From positions 1 to 64,000 of the forward strand of contig JBOFQB010000040.1 in assembly GCA_051660685.1 (NCBI GenBank): DNA of 64,000 nt, read 5' to 3'. Made by a program: the position numbers and the translations under genes. Below the pieces are notes generated by a model. It did not search any database. It had not been told where the DNA came from and was given only the letters and a program-made list of their open reading frames with translations. Shown piece by piece: positions 1-8,030 of the stretch; the stretch's first letter is position 1; every line of letters starts with the position of its first letter. The stretch comes from JAVBSX01 sp051660685 (GTDB lineage Bacteria; Planctomycetota; Planctomycetia; Pirellulales; Thermoguttaceae).

Positions 1-370
1 CCGTGAAGCCTATACCGCTTGTCGTGCAGCGGTCGAGGATGAACTTGAAAACCATCGCACGAGGTCGCAGCAGGAGACGAAACGGTCGGCTGGTCCGACT
101 GGGGCGTTTGCCGCAGAAACACCGAAAAAGTGTCCGCAGGCCGGATATTCAAAGGCGAAACCGGGTTCCTCTCGTGCATCGGAAAAGCAGCAGGACTACA
201 TTCACCGCTTGGTCAATCAGGTCAAAGGGCTTTCAAGTCAGAAACTGCACCGGCTTTGCGAGCAGATGTATCAGAAACCGGTTACGTCTCTTTCAGGATT
301 GGAAGCGAGTAACATGATTGACACCTTGCGTGAGGTTCAGGCGGGGCGGCTCGATATTACAGCAGTTTGA
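1..370 (+). CDS. C-terminal part of a phage-type DNA recombination/annealing protein (partial)
   Basis: The reading frame is open from base 2 to the TGA at 368-370, so only the last 122 residues of a longer protein are inside the window. The first ~65 residues are polar linker rich in K, S, P and A. The last ~55 form a small helical domain: it begins QQDYIHRLVNQV and ends with an EASNMIDTLREV helix. A tail of this pattern (Q-x3-I-x2-L ... EAS-x-L/M-I-x2-L) is common at the C-terminus of phage and plasmid ssDNA-annealing or ssDNA-binding proteins. The family call is by resemblance only. It lies 32 bases upstream of a RecB-like nuclease gene on the same strand, the usual pairing of an annealing protein with an exonuclease. 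The N-terminal catalytic or binding domain that would decide the family is outside the window. Confidence 0.55.
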   Translation, partial: REAYTACRAAVEDELENHRTRSQQETKRSAGPTGAFAAETPKKCPQAGYSKAKPGSSRASEKQQDYIHRLVNQVKGLSSQKLHRLCEQMYQKPVTSLSGLEASNMIDTLREVQAGRLDITAV

Positions 371-402
371 AATACCGTCACAGGTAAGAAAGGAGGTACA
401 AC

Positions 403-1260
403 ATGAATTTATTGAATAATGTGGAAACAGGCTTGCCGCGTGAAACTGGGCTGTTTGCGTACATTTCAGCGTCCCGGCTGAACCTTTGGAGCAAATGCCC
501 GCTTGCCTTTCGGTTTCGGTACATCGACGAAATCAAAACGCCGACCAATGCCAATCTGTTCCTCGGTAAAACGGTTCACAAGGCACTTGAAACCTATTAT
601 CGCAATCGGCAGATTGGCGTAATCCCCGCAATGGATGATGCAGGCGTGTTTGTCGCGCAAGGTTGGGAGGCGGCGGAAACGGAAGAGGTGATGGACTGGG
701 AATCGACCGCAGAGTCCGAAAAATGCAGGTCGCAAGCGGTCGATCTGGTCAAAGCCTACATCCGCGAGTACGCCGAAAAACCGGAACGGATTGTCGCAAT
801 GGAGTCTACGTTGGAATCACGGCTGATTGATCCGGCAACCGGAACGGACCTCGGTGTTCCGCTACTTGGCATCGTCGATTTGATTCTCGAAGAGGCTCCA
901 CTTGGGCAATCGGTGACTGGTTCGTTATGCCTGATTGACTTCAAAACGGCGGCGAGTGCCTCAACGATTTGTGGTCAGGTCAATGCCGTTCAATTGACGT
1001 TGTATGCGCTCCTGCTGGAAGCGAACGGATATGGTCAGGTTGCAACGGAAATACGACAGTTGGTCAAGACGAAAACGCCGAAGGTCTTGGCGTATCGATT
1101 TGAGGAACGGACGGATTGGCACAAACGGCAATTTTTCGGGCTGTGTCGGGACTATCTCGATTCGCTGGATCACGGCGTTTATCACTTTAGGCCCGGTTGG
1201 TCCTGTTCGATGTGCGACTATCGCGGATTGTGTGGAAATGGGCAGATTGGTTATTTATGA
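403..1260 (+). CDS. RecB/Cas4-like PD-(D/E)XK nuclease with predicted Fe-S cluster
   Basis: This 285-residue protein carries the full set of RecB-family nuclease motifs: His59 in GKTVHKAL, Asp159 in GIVDLI, Asp179-x-Lys181 in LIDFKT, and Gln197-x3-Tyr201 in QLTLY. Four cysteines are placed as in Cas4 and AddB: Cys32 in SKCPLAFRFRY and C268-x2-C271-x5-C277 near the end, so a 4Fe-4S cluster that staples the fold is likely. It should act as a metal-dependent DNA exonuclease in the cytoplasm. The start is set by AAAGGAGGT 8 bases before the ATG. It follows the annealing-type gene and precedes a small membrane protein gene, all on the plus strand and closely spaced, consistent with a phage-derived recombination operon. 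Fold and motifs are clear; the biological role is inferred. Confidence 0.85.
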   Translation: MNLLNNVETGLPRETGLFAYISASRLNLWSKCPLAFRFRYIDEIKTPTNANLFLGKTVHKALETYYRNRQIGVIPAMDDAGVFVAQGWEAAETEEVMDWESTAESEKCRSQAVDLVKAYIREYAEKPERIVAMESTLESRLIDPATGTDLGVPLLGIVDLILEEAPLGQSVTGSLCLIDFKTAASASTICGQVNAVQLTLYALLLEANGYGQVATEIRQLVKTKTPKVLAYRFEERTDWHKRQFFGLCRDYLDSLDHGVYHFRPGWSCSMCDYRGLCGNGQIGYL

Positions 1261-1291
1261 CAAAACAGGTAATCTAGCAAAGGAGGATAGT

Positions 1292-1447
1292 ATGAGTAAG
1301 AAAGATGACATTAACGATCAGTACATGTATTGGATTTTGGGAGCCGCAGCGGTTTCAGGATTGGCGACCGGCAGTTTCGGCATCGCCATGATTGTCGGCA
1401 TTGGTCTGTCCACCATCTGCTTTTGCAACGGGGCAATCCGGTTCTGA
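1292..1447 (+). CDS. Small membrane protein, 51 residues
   Basis: A strong ribosome binding site (AAAGGAGGA) lies 6 bases before the ATG. The peptide starts MSKKDDINDQ, and then a single long hydrophobic stretch from about residue 14 to 46 is rich in G, A, I and V, with two cysteines (ICFC) near its end. It is probably an inner-membrane peptide with one long or two short helices. It is 31 bases after the nuclease gene and directly before a hairpin terminator, so it looks like the last gene of that operon. I do not recognise a family. The good ribosome site, position and hydrophobic pattern are the reasons to call it. Confidence 0.55.
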   Translation: MSKKDDINDQYMYWILGAAAVSGLATGSFGIAMIVGIGLSTICFCNGAIRF

Positions 1448-1501
1448 GCATCGCCCAAGTTCGGCGTAGATGAGACCGTCGTGCTGATTTATCAGCAACG
1501 G

Positions 1502-1532
1502 AAGGGGGTTGTCTTTGTGCAACCCTTTTTTT
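1502..1532 (+). terminator. Rho-independent terminator, probably bidirectional
   Basis: The arms AAGGGGGTTG (1502-1511) and CAACCCTTTT (1520-1529) pair through GGGTTG/CAACCC around an 8-base loop and are followed by a T run. It sits between the plus-strand nuclease operon and the convergent Rpn-like gene. Read on the minus strand it also has a T-rich tail, so it may serve both. Confidence 0.75.
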
Positions 1533-1545
1533 ACGTCAACAACCA

Positions 1546-2754
1546 TTACTGATTCAATACCGCCTCGAAATCCTCCAGTGAGGTACATTTACAGGCAAGT
1601 CGGAACAGCTTCTCCAGTTTATCTAGGTCGGTCATCATCAAAATTTGCTCCGTCAACTGATACGGCACTTTGTCAAACCGCAAATCAAGAGCCTCGGCAA
1701 CCCGTTCCGCCCGCTCGCGTGCTCGCCATGTTGGTTCTGCAATTGCAACACCTCTTGCTTCGCCCAACGCAACACCTTCTGACCGGCCCAACGCAATACC
1801 CTGCTGGTAAAACGAATTCGTAAATGTCACAGTCATATCACCTCCCACAGTTTTCTGAATCGTCTGCTCCATCTGCACAATATCCGCATCCTCTAATTCC
1901 CGCGCATTCGACGACGCAACGTAATGAACGGCAAGTCGAGTCAGGTACAAATAACCCGGATCGTCTAAATACGGCTGGAGTTCCTGCAAAATCTCGTCGA
2001 AATTCTCCAGTAAGTCCCGCTTGCGAAAAACCGTCTTCATAATCATCATAATCGGCCAAAATTCCGGGCAATCGGGATCATGCGGCAGATTTTCAATCGT
2101 TATTTTCGACAAATCGAACAAAATAGCCCGCATTTTGACTTGGTATTCGTCAACTCCTTCCTGCTTGTGAATCACGTCCGAAAACTCCGTCTTCCCCCGA
2201 AATGCCGTATTCCCCTGATGCAGAATAATCGCAATAACCGGCGGAAGTCGTGTATCTTTCTTCCACTTGTCGATCTTGCTCATTTCGTTGACATGACTTT
2301 GTATGACATAATTCGTCAACTGGGCAATTGTCCCGAAATCGTTCTGACTTTTATGCTCGATGATAACGCGGATATACAACTCCCCTCCGTCCAAAAACGG
2401 AATTCGGTACACCTTGTCGGCATAAAAATCGTTGAATTTGAGGTCCAAGTACGCCGCTTCCTCAACCATCAACTTCTGTAAATCGAGGGTTTTCAATAAG
2501 GCGAGGTCAAGGACAATTTTCAAAAAGGCAATTGCGATGCCTTGCAGGGCAAACGTCTGTTTGAAAAAATCGTCGTGCGAAATGTCAAAAGCCAGTCCCT
2601 CCAGAAAATTTTTCCGAGTCAACGGTTGCGGTGTTGACTGTGCATGACTTGGCGGGACTGATAATGGGGCTAAGTCTGTTGGTTTGTCGGTTATCCTGTC
2701 TGGCATTTTATCATTGTTCTGTTTTTCACCGCCCACCATCTTCATTCCCTTCAT
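1546..2754 (-). CDS. Rpn-family PD-(D/E)XK nuclease (recombination-promoting nuclease / transposase-like)
   Basis: The 402-residue product has the typical Rpn/YhgA-like opening, SHDDFFKQTFA, followed by a helical segment and the nuclease core around YIRVIIEHKSQND, where the E-x-K (EHK) pair is the catalytic signature. Family members are DNA endonucleases that raise recombination and resemble transposases, although most are not mobile by themselves. The C-terminal third has a G/A/E-rich stretch (GIALGRSEGVALGEARGVAI), a low-complexity tract common in this family. The start chosen is the ATG at 2754, preceded by AGGAGAG; an in-frame upstream start would add 27 unlikely residues. It converges on the left-edge operon. 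It is intact, with no frameshift. Confidence 0.8.
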   Translation of the reverse strand: MKGMKMVGGEKQNNDKMPDRITDKPTDLAPLSVPPSHAQSTPQPLTRKNFLEGLAFDISHDDFFKQTFALQGIAIAFLKIVLDLALLKTLDLQKLMVEEAAYLDLKFNDFYADKVYRIPFLDGGELYIRVIIEHKSQNDFGTIAQLTNYVIQSHVNEMSKIDKWKKDTRLPPVIAIILHQGNTAFRGKTEFSDVIHKQEGVDEYQVKMRAILFDLSKITIENLPHDPDCPEFWPIMMIMKTVFRKRDLLENFDEILQELQPYLDDPGYLYLTRLAVHYVASSNARELEDADIVQMEQTIQKTVGGDMTVTFTNSFYQQGIALGRSEGVALGEARGVAIAEPTWRARERAERVAEALDLRFDKVPYQLTEQILMMTDLDKLEKLFRLACKCTSLEDFEAVLNQ

Positions 2755-3212
2755 ACCATCTCTCCTCTTGTCTCTTTCCCATTGTACTCCTATGTTTCCG
2801 GTTTGGCAAGATGGTTTCAGTGGGGAATTGCCCATTGTTGGAGAGTCCTTCTTTCACAGTATGTATACGGGATATACTTTTCAAGTCGCAACGGGAATGT
2901 TCAAAAAGACGAATCCAAAATAGAAAGAATACGAAAATCCACATGGTCAGCCAATTTTATCTGTGCTCCCTATTGTCAAAGATATTCCGATCAGGTACGT
3001 TGCGAGGTCAATTGTGATTGCCCAACTTTCCTGAAATAGAGAGCCGGACAGGTTAGTACGTTCGCACGTTAGTACGGTAGCACATTGGAAATTTGAAAAA
3101 CGGGCAGTCTATGAATGTAACCCATCTTGGGGTATACTTTTAATATCCCCTTGTTGGGCTATTGCGAGGTCATTTTCACCTTCCAATAGAGCCTGATTGT
3201 TGTATAGGTCTA
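2755..3212. other. Intergenic region, no gene seen
   Basis: About 460 bases without a convincing gene. It holds the upstream region of the Rpn-like gene and short imperfect direct repeats: GTTAGTACG twice near 3054-3083, and TTGCGAGGTCA at about 3000 and again at about 3164. I see no RNA gene or clear promoter. Confidence 0.4.
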
Positions 3213-3542
3213 TCAATAAGAGACGGATTCAGGCAGTAAGGTGCTGGAGAATTCAGCAAAGGCAATCATTTTTTGACGGTCCTCATTGGGCAATGTATCC
3301 CAAATCTCGATAATCCTTTTCAGGTCAGAATTACCTGCACACCTTTTTGCACACTCGATCCCCCCACAATCACCGCAAGTGCCGTACATTACAGAGTTGT
3401 GTAATACTGGTTCAAGTCCTACCTGGCCTATTCTTTTTGTTGGTGAAGACCGCTTTCCCCCAAACCGCGGCGCGTTCACTCTAGGCTTGGCACGATAAGT
3501 AACTTTTGATAGCGTTCGGGTATGGCGAGCAACAAGATGCAA
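3213..3542 (-). pseudogene. Probable remnant of an integrase/tRNA boundary ORF
   Basis: The frame encodes 109 residues. The N-terminal third is Arg/Lys-rich and unconvincing. In the middle GQVGLEP is encoded antisense to GGTTCAAGTCC, which is what the T-arm of a tRNA looks like; integrases that insert into tRNA 3' ends often gain a terminal GLEP-type peptide in this way. The last ~40 residues (IIEIWDTLPNEDRQKMIAFA) look like genuine protein and follow a W-x2-LP-x3-R-x2-I helix pattern often seen in short planctomycete proteins. No recombinase catalytic residues are present, and the surrounding DNA does not fold into a tRNA. It may be a decayed end of an inserted element, or a small real gene starting at the internal MYGTCGDCGG. 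Confidence 0.35.
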
Positions 3543-3709
3543 AAATCAAGGACGCTTTTCCCGTTCAGCGGGAGAACGTCACAATCGACAACCCTGTTGT
3601 CCTCAATGCGGTTTTTTACCTCTCGCCGAAAGCAAAGGAAGCGGCAACAAAGGTGGATTTAACGGGGACGAAGCCTACTGCGCTGCAACGGCATAAATCA
3701 GGGCAATGA
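3506..3709 (+). pseudogene. Short protein fragment overlapping the next gene's 3' end
   Basis: The 67-residue frame has protein-like content (DAFPVQRENVTIDNPVVLNA and LSPKAKEAATKVDLTGTK) but no good ribosome site. Its last 12 codons overlap the stop of the minus-strand membrane protein gene. It looks like the C-terminal scrap of a larger protein whose upstream part has been lost, possibly together with the remnant on the opposite strand. I do not recognise the parent family. Confidence 0.3.
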
Positions 3710-5402
3710 ATGTTGTACCAACAAGGAGGCTCAGCAAGAGCGGGACTATCACGCCACGAAAACTTGTACGGAATGTTTGCGTGAAAGGGTCAAATCGCGT
3801 CCCAACCGGTAAATCGTCCAGCATCAGCGAACGTCTCGGATCAATCGGATCATAAAACATCGGCGAAACATTCTGATGTTCATCCGGCATGAAACAATAA
3901 TAGGATTGTGCCCCTGAACCTTCCAATGAAGGTTCGGGCGAACTCATTTTGACGAGACGCCCATATTCCACCTTACCTGATTGGAGGATTGATAGGCACT
4001 GACAACCTCTTCGGATACCCAAGACGATTCCGCCTAAGCCGATTGAAGCAAAAAGAAAGGGAATCAGTCCGACCATGAGGCCACTTTTGCCCAAAGCCGA
4101 GCAGGTTGACCCAATCATACGGTATCGATCTCCACTCTGTTCGATTGCAACCTCTTCACCGACTTCGTACAAGCGTTTGTCATAACAGGTTTGGCCCTGC
4201 TCCATCCCTGACTTGTCGGTCTGATCTTCTTTTGCCAGTTTTTTTATAACATAACAAAAAACCGGTTCTCCCCGGTCCATTGCTATCCGTCGATGACCAT
4301 TAGCTCTCTTGTTCATTCGGATATGAGTTTCTACTCGATCCACAATCACCCCTTTTCCAGCCGGTTGAAAGTTGGAATGGAGAGCATCTTCGAAAGAGGA
4401 CAAGCATAAAGGGAGGGCAAAAAGGGCAACCAATAAGCCGAGACAGGCGAATATCCAGTATGTCATGTTGACGTTGGTGAGGATTGCCAACTGAGTCCGC
4501 AGAGACACACTTCGCGGGGGAGTTCCCCATGTCTGCTGCAAAAGGATTTGTTTCTCCTGCTTTTTCGCAACGACTTCCTTGATTTCCTTAACTTCGACCG
4601 TTTCTTTTGCCGTTTCTTTTGTTGTTATTACTTCCCTGACTCCCTTTTCTTTCTCCGCATGTTGCTCATTATAGCACTCGAGAAGCCCCATTGTTCTGAA
4701 CATTGCTTCACAAGGAATTTGTTGAGTCAGAGACCTGACTACTTTTGGCTGAGGAATCCGATCACAGGCAATATCATGTCGTATCCAACGTCCTTCATGG
4801 TCCTCCAGTAGAAAATATAATTCCGTGCGCGACATGAAACCACTTTGGAATCTTATCTGATTGACTTCGGAAGGATGTAACGACCAGTCTTGTGCGAATA
4901 CCGTGTTGCCTGACTTCTTCATGTACGGCATCGTCGTATCATACCCCTCAGTACACCCAAGAATGACACGTCGATAGTCATTGAGATGATAGGTTGCCTT
5001 TTCACGCGGAAAATAAAGTTCCCGCGTGAATCGGTTGAATCGAAAACGAACTTTTCCTCCCCAGTGTTGCGTATTCTGACCGCGCAAAGCAAGCCAATAG
5101 AAGAGGGGACCGACCACGCAGAACATGGGAATCGAAGACAGGATGAGGATGGTAAACCAAAATTGAATGACGGGATTATCCGTCAGATTTGATCGATAAA
5201 ATAATATGGCAAAAAGGACAGAAAACAGCGAGGGTATTGCAAGGATCAGCACTAGATAGCGATTGAACACATTGCGTCTGACCATCGAAAGGTTTCCTGC
5301 CTCATTCTCATCAACAATTCTCCAGATTGGAATCGTAACCAGCTCGCGCAAGTAGTTTCGATATGTTGTCAACTCGACAGGAATACCCTTCACATCCGTC
5401 AT
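3675..5402 (-). CDS. Multi-pass membrane protein of unknown function (DUF3592-like segment)
   Basis: The 575-residue protein has two membrane segments near the N-terminus (about residues 48-70 and 84-107), a soluble stretch with a charged, E/K-rich coiled linker (about 245-285), a third segment around 320-340, a fourth around 445-470 and a fifth at the C-terminus (about 550-570). The part between segments three and four, with a mature loop starting VIDRVETHIR and ending before the GLIPFLFASIG helix, resembles the DUF3592 arrangement of an extracytoplasmic beta-rich domain between two helices. It stands alone, with a repeat-rich gap separating it from the chemotaxis operon. Function is unknown; the ATG at 5402 is the only good start. 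Confidence 0.65.
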   Translation of the reverse strand: MTDVKGIPVELTTYRNYLRELVTIPIWRIVDENEAGNLSMVRRNVFNRYLVLILAIPSLFSVLFAILFYRSNLTDNPVIQFWFTILILSSIPMFCVVGPLFYWLALRGQNTQHWGGKVRFRFNRFTRELYFPREKATYHLNDYRRVILGCTEGYDTTMPYMKKSGNTVFAQDWSLHPSEVNQIRFQSGFMSRTELYFLLEDHEGRWIRHDIACDRIPQPKVVRSLTQQIPCEAMFRTMGLLECYNEQHAEKEKGVREVITTKETAKETVEVKEIKEVVAKKQEKQILLQQTWGTPPRSVSLRTQLAILTNVNMTYWIFACLGLLVALFALPLCLSSFEDALHSNFQPAGKGVIVDRVETHIRMNKRANGHRRIAMDRGEPVFCYVIKKLAKEDQTDKSGMEQGQTCYDKRLYEVGEEVAIEQSGDRYRMIGSTCSALGKSGLMVGLIPFLFASIGLGGIVLGIRRGCQCLSILQSGKVEYGRLVKMSSPEPSLEGSGAQSYYCFMPDEHQNVSPMFYDPIDPRRSLMLDDLPVGTRFDPFTQTFRTSFRGVIVPLLLSLLVGTTFIALIYAVAAQ

Positions 5403-5454
5403 TGCAATACCCTAAAAAAGTAAGAGGTTTCACTTGTCAGAGGGGACCCTTCGT

Positions 5455-5653
5455 AAACCCCGACGGGGTTTGGTGTTATCTTTCAATCGTTTGCTACCAT
5501 TCGGCAATCCCTGAGGGGATTGAGGAAAATATGCCCCAAACACACAGAACAATGTTCTGCGCTTCATTACTCGCGGAACGATGTTCCGCGGCGAAACATT
5601 ACGCGCGATACGTGTATCGCGGCTAAACATTAGGTCGCTGCTATGCAGCTAAG
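5455..5653. repeat. Cluster of six short palindromes (dispersed repeat family)
   Basis: The 5403-5721 gap holds no gene. It contains AAACCCCGACGGGGTTT (5455-5471), CAATCCCTGAGGGGATTG (5505-5522), CAGAACAATGTTCTGCG (5545-5561), CGCGGAACGATGTTCCGCG (about 5572-5590), CGCGATACGTGTATCGCG followed by GCTAAACATTAGGTCGCT, and the last hairpin GCTGCTATGCAGC. The final three modules recur elsewhere in the window with changed but still pairing stems. Confidence 0.8.
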
Positions 5654-5721
5654 AGAGACTGTCCTTGAAGTTTTGCGTCAAAAAAAATACACGCAATGTG
5701 TATGCCAATTAGTGAAATACG

Positions 5722-6573
5722 CTAATCTTCGGTTTTGTTGAAACAGATGGAAGACATGACGGGATATTCCCCGTCGACAAGAACTTTACAGAGTACCGAT
5801 TCCATGACGGTTGAATCCGGCATTTTCGGCAAACCAATGCCAATATCGGGGACTGTCAGCGTGAAACCCGCCCCCATTTCCTCTAACAAAAGCATCAAAC
5901 GACCCCCTAACACATTCGTCAGTTCCGCAATCAAATCCCGAATCAACGGACTGTCAAGTGACGGTTCCTCTTCACCCGCGTACATGTTCTTCGCCAATTC
6001 AAGAGCAAGAGCCTTCGAAATGATAAACCAGATTGAATGAATCTCCGCTGAATTAACCCTCATGCACGACCAACACCAATCCTCCTGATTGTCAACCAGC
6101 TTCTTAAAATCAAAATCATGCGCTTTCATCACGAAACTGTTCGCCTTGACACCCCCTCCTCCCCAAGGATCAGGTGCTAAACTCGATACTCCTCCCCAAT
6201 CTTCGGCAACCGGGACGGTCTCCTCATGGGGGGTCATTCCCCATGCCCCCTCGGTCGCTCCGGCCTCTTCAACCTTGCTCACCTCGCCCCAACCTTCTTC
6301 CGAAACCTCTACGGGCAATGTCCCCCCTGCAACCCCCCAAGTTCCTGAGGGTTGGGCCGAATCAACCGAATTGGTCGATTCAAAATCCGTCTGAACAGGG
6401 GCATGAATTCCTGAATCATCAACCGAAAAATCCGCCGGTTCACTCTCCTCATTCATACACGAAAATTCCTCGTTCCCTATCTGAAAAGAATAAGGAACAA
6501 CCTCTGCAAATGCCATTGTTTCCAGAGTTTCTCGAATCGCGTCAAACAATAACTGTCCGTAATGGTTTATCAT
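5722..6573 (-). CDS. CheX-like chemotaxis phosphatase with disordered Trp/Gly-rich insert
   Basis: The 283-residue protein opens with a short helix (INHYGQLLFDAIRETLETMAF) typical of CheC/CheX proteins. It then has about 100 residues of acidic low-complexity sequence with scattered W and G (roughly 55-155), and ends with the conserved CheX-type half. There, DLIAELTNVLGGRL carries the E-x2-N pair that in CheX/CheC attacks phospho-CheY, and is followed by the GFTLTVPDIGIG strand. The likely role is removing phosphate from the CheY-like protein encoded 22 bases upstream. It is the last gene of cheD-cheY-cheX. The insert is far longer than in characterised CheX proteins (about 155 residues in total). 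A second E-x2-N site, as in CheC, was not seen. Confidence 0.7.
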   Translation of the reverse strand: MINHYGQLLFDAIRETLETMAFAEVVPYSFQIGNEEFSCMNEESEPADFSVDDSGIHAPVQTDFESTNSVDSAQPSGTWGVAGGTLPVEVSEEGWGEVSKVEEAGATEGAWGMTPHEETVPVAEDWGGVSSLAPDPWGGGGVKANSFVMKAHDFDFKKLVDNQEDWCWSCMRVNSAEIHSIWFIISKALALELAKNMYAGEEEPSLDSPLIRDLIAELTNVLGGRLMLLLEEMGAGFTLTVPDIGIGLPKMPDSTVMESVLCKVLVDGEYPVMSSICFNKTED

Positions 6574-6595
6574 GGGAAATCAAAGACGTAAAGGA

Positions 6596-6988
6596 TTATT
6601 CTTCGGATGATTCCGGGGGGGATTTGATCGCATGTAAGGCTTCAATCAGCGCGGGAGGATTGACCGGCTTGGACAGAATCCGTGTTACCCCTAAACTCAA
6701 CAACTCCTTCCGTTGTTCTTCATTACCCGCACTTGTGACAACCAAAACGGGTGTTCCGCTCAATCGTGGACTCGCCGAAATACGGCGCATTAACTCAATA
6801 CCATTCATATTGGGCATTGTCAGGTCCGTTACCAACAAATCCGCCGTTACTTCCTTCATTTTTTGCAAGGCTTCATTTCCATCAGATGCCTCGTAAAAAC
6901 TGGCTTCACCGAGTCCGGCAATTTCCAAGCACCGACGAATGAACATTCGGGCTAACGCGGAATCATCTGCAATCACTATATTTTTCAT
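6596..6988 (-). CDS. Single-domain response regulator, CheY-like
   Basis: The 130-residue protein is a bare receiver domain: acidic pair Asp8-Asp9, phospho-acceptor Asp55 in LLVTDLTMPN, a Thr in VLVVTSAGN, and the conserved Lys in LSKPV. There is no output domain, so it should act by protein contact, most simply at the flagellar switch. The ATG at 6988 is chosen because it gives the canonical receiver start MKNIVIADDS; an upstream in-frame start adds 12 residues unlike the family. It lies between cheD and the cheX-like gene in the same direction, which supports a chemotaxis role. The substrate kinase CheA is not in the window. Confidence 0.85.
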   Translation of the reverse strand: MKNIVIADDSALARMFIRRCLEIAGLGEASFYEASDGNEALQKMKEVTADLLVTDLTMPNMNGIELMRRISASPRLSGTPVLVVTSAGNEEQRKELLSLGVTRILSKPVNPPALIEALHAIKSPPESSEE

Positions 6989-7105
6989 GTCACTCACCGT
7001 AATCCGTCGAAAAGGACTTCTCAAAACGATGTTGGAAAAAAATCAGTACACACTTGGGCGTACAACACGGTCGCATTTCTCTTCTCACTCCAGTTCTCAA
7101 TCCAG

Positions 7106-7606
7106 TTACAGTTCCCAATCGGGTCGTCCGGGACAGGATAAGACGACACGGCCTGTATCCCGATATAAGGTGACGGTCCGACTATGAGAACCTCCAACGT
7201 CTTCACTCATTGGTCCCAAACCGTATTGCCAAAGTATTTTTTTTACGGCAAGAACATTCCGCTTGCCGATGTTGAACGTGTTATTGGGGTCGGCAACATT
7301 AGCCCCTCCCGCCAATTTAACGATGAGGCGTGACGGTTTGGAAAGATTTCCCCCAACCTGCTTCAATTTGTTCATCAGGGCGGGAATACCGGTATCCGCG
7401 AAGTATCCGGGCAATTTCAGCGCACGATCAGGTGAAACCGTAGAATCGGGCAAGGCGATATGGTCCATACCGACACATCGTGTCTCGGTATCGAGGATCA
7501 TCAGGGCAACACAGGACCCAAGCGCCATGGTACGAATCACCCCCCCGGGGGAGACCGTCGCACCATAATCACCGACACCCAGCATCAGTTTGGTTGGGTC
7601 ACTCAT
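7106..7606 (-). CDS. cheD: Chemoreceptor glutamine deamidase CheD
   Basis: The 166-residue protein matches CheD in length and motifs. Thr26, Cys32 in MALGSCVA and His49 in MDHIALP are spaced 6 and 17 residues apart, exactly like the catalytic triad of Thermotoga CheD. CheD deamidates glutamines in chemoreceptors and, where CheC/CheX-type phosphatases exist, takes part in adaptation. It is the first gene of the operon followed by the CheY-like and CheX-like genes; the 117-base gap to cheY has no terminator that I can see. No strong ribosome site precedes the ATG at 7606. The chemoreceptor at 19.9-22.5 kb in this window is a possible substrate. Confidence 0.92.
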   Translation of the reverse strand: MSDPTKLMLGVGDYGATVSPGGVIRTMALGSCVALMILDTETRCVGMDHIALPDSTVSPDRALKLPGYFADTGIPALMNKLKQVGGNLSKPSRLIVKLAGGANVADPNNTFNIGKRNVLAVKKILWQYGLGPMSEDVGGSHSRTVTLYRDTGRVVLSCPGRPDWEL

Positions 7607-8030
7607 GGAAGTTTATACTTGGGACACATCGGACGGTTTGAAATTTCCGAAGCGACCGCCTCAACCGACTTCGGAGTACATTACAAACGGGACACAATAG
7701 GAACAGGGGGAAGGTTGGGTCGACCTCGATCATGGGACAGAAAACCCACGCCTGATTTGACGCGCTTACAACACACCCCGTCTCGGAGAGTATAGCTTTT
7801 TTTTGAGAAAGGGCAAGGGGTTATGCCGAAGCGTTCAAAACGATTCTTCTTTTCTCTCTGACGCTTGACAATCACCAAAAGTATTGCAAAGTGAACATAA
7901 CAGCCGGAAAGGAGCGACCACAAGGTCGCGCATTGACGGTCGAATCGGTCGATTGGGCAGATTGGACGGTTTTCTGCTTCGAGTTGACTGTCTATACCGG
8001 CATTTTGGTAGACGAAGAATACGAATCACA
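7607..8030. other. Divergent intergenic region between cheD and the DUF1559 gene
   Basis: About 420 bases with no convincing gene. It must hold the cheD promoter (minus) and the promoter of the prepilin-like gene (plus). The only structured element seen is a 37-base sequence at 7846-7882 that recurs exactly at 9491-9527. Confidence 0.45.
7846..7882 (+). repeat. 37-bp direct repeat, copy 1
   Basis: CTTCTTTTCTCTCTGACGCT followed by TGACAATCACCAAAAGT, identical to copy 2 at 9491-9527 and in the same orientation. The two copies bracket the DUF1559 gene 1.6 kb apart. Confidence 0.9.

Noticed and set aside
3340..3435. Possible tRNA gene near the GGTTCAAGTCC word
   Set aside because: The T-loop word is present, but its stem has only two pairs and no D arm, anticodon arm or acceptor stem could be formed.
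6174..6896. 240-codon plus-strand frame across the cheX-like and cheY-like genes
   Set aside because: It crosses the junction of two real minus-strand genes and is Pro/Ser-rich because it mirrors the Trp/Gly-rich insert.
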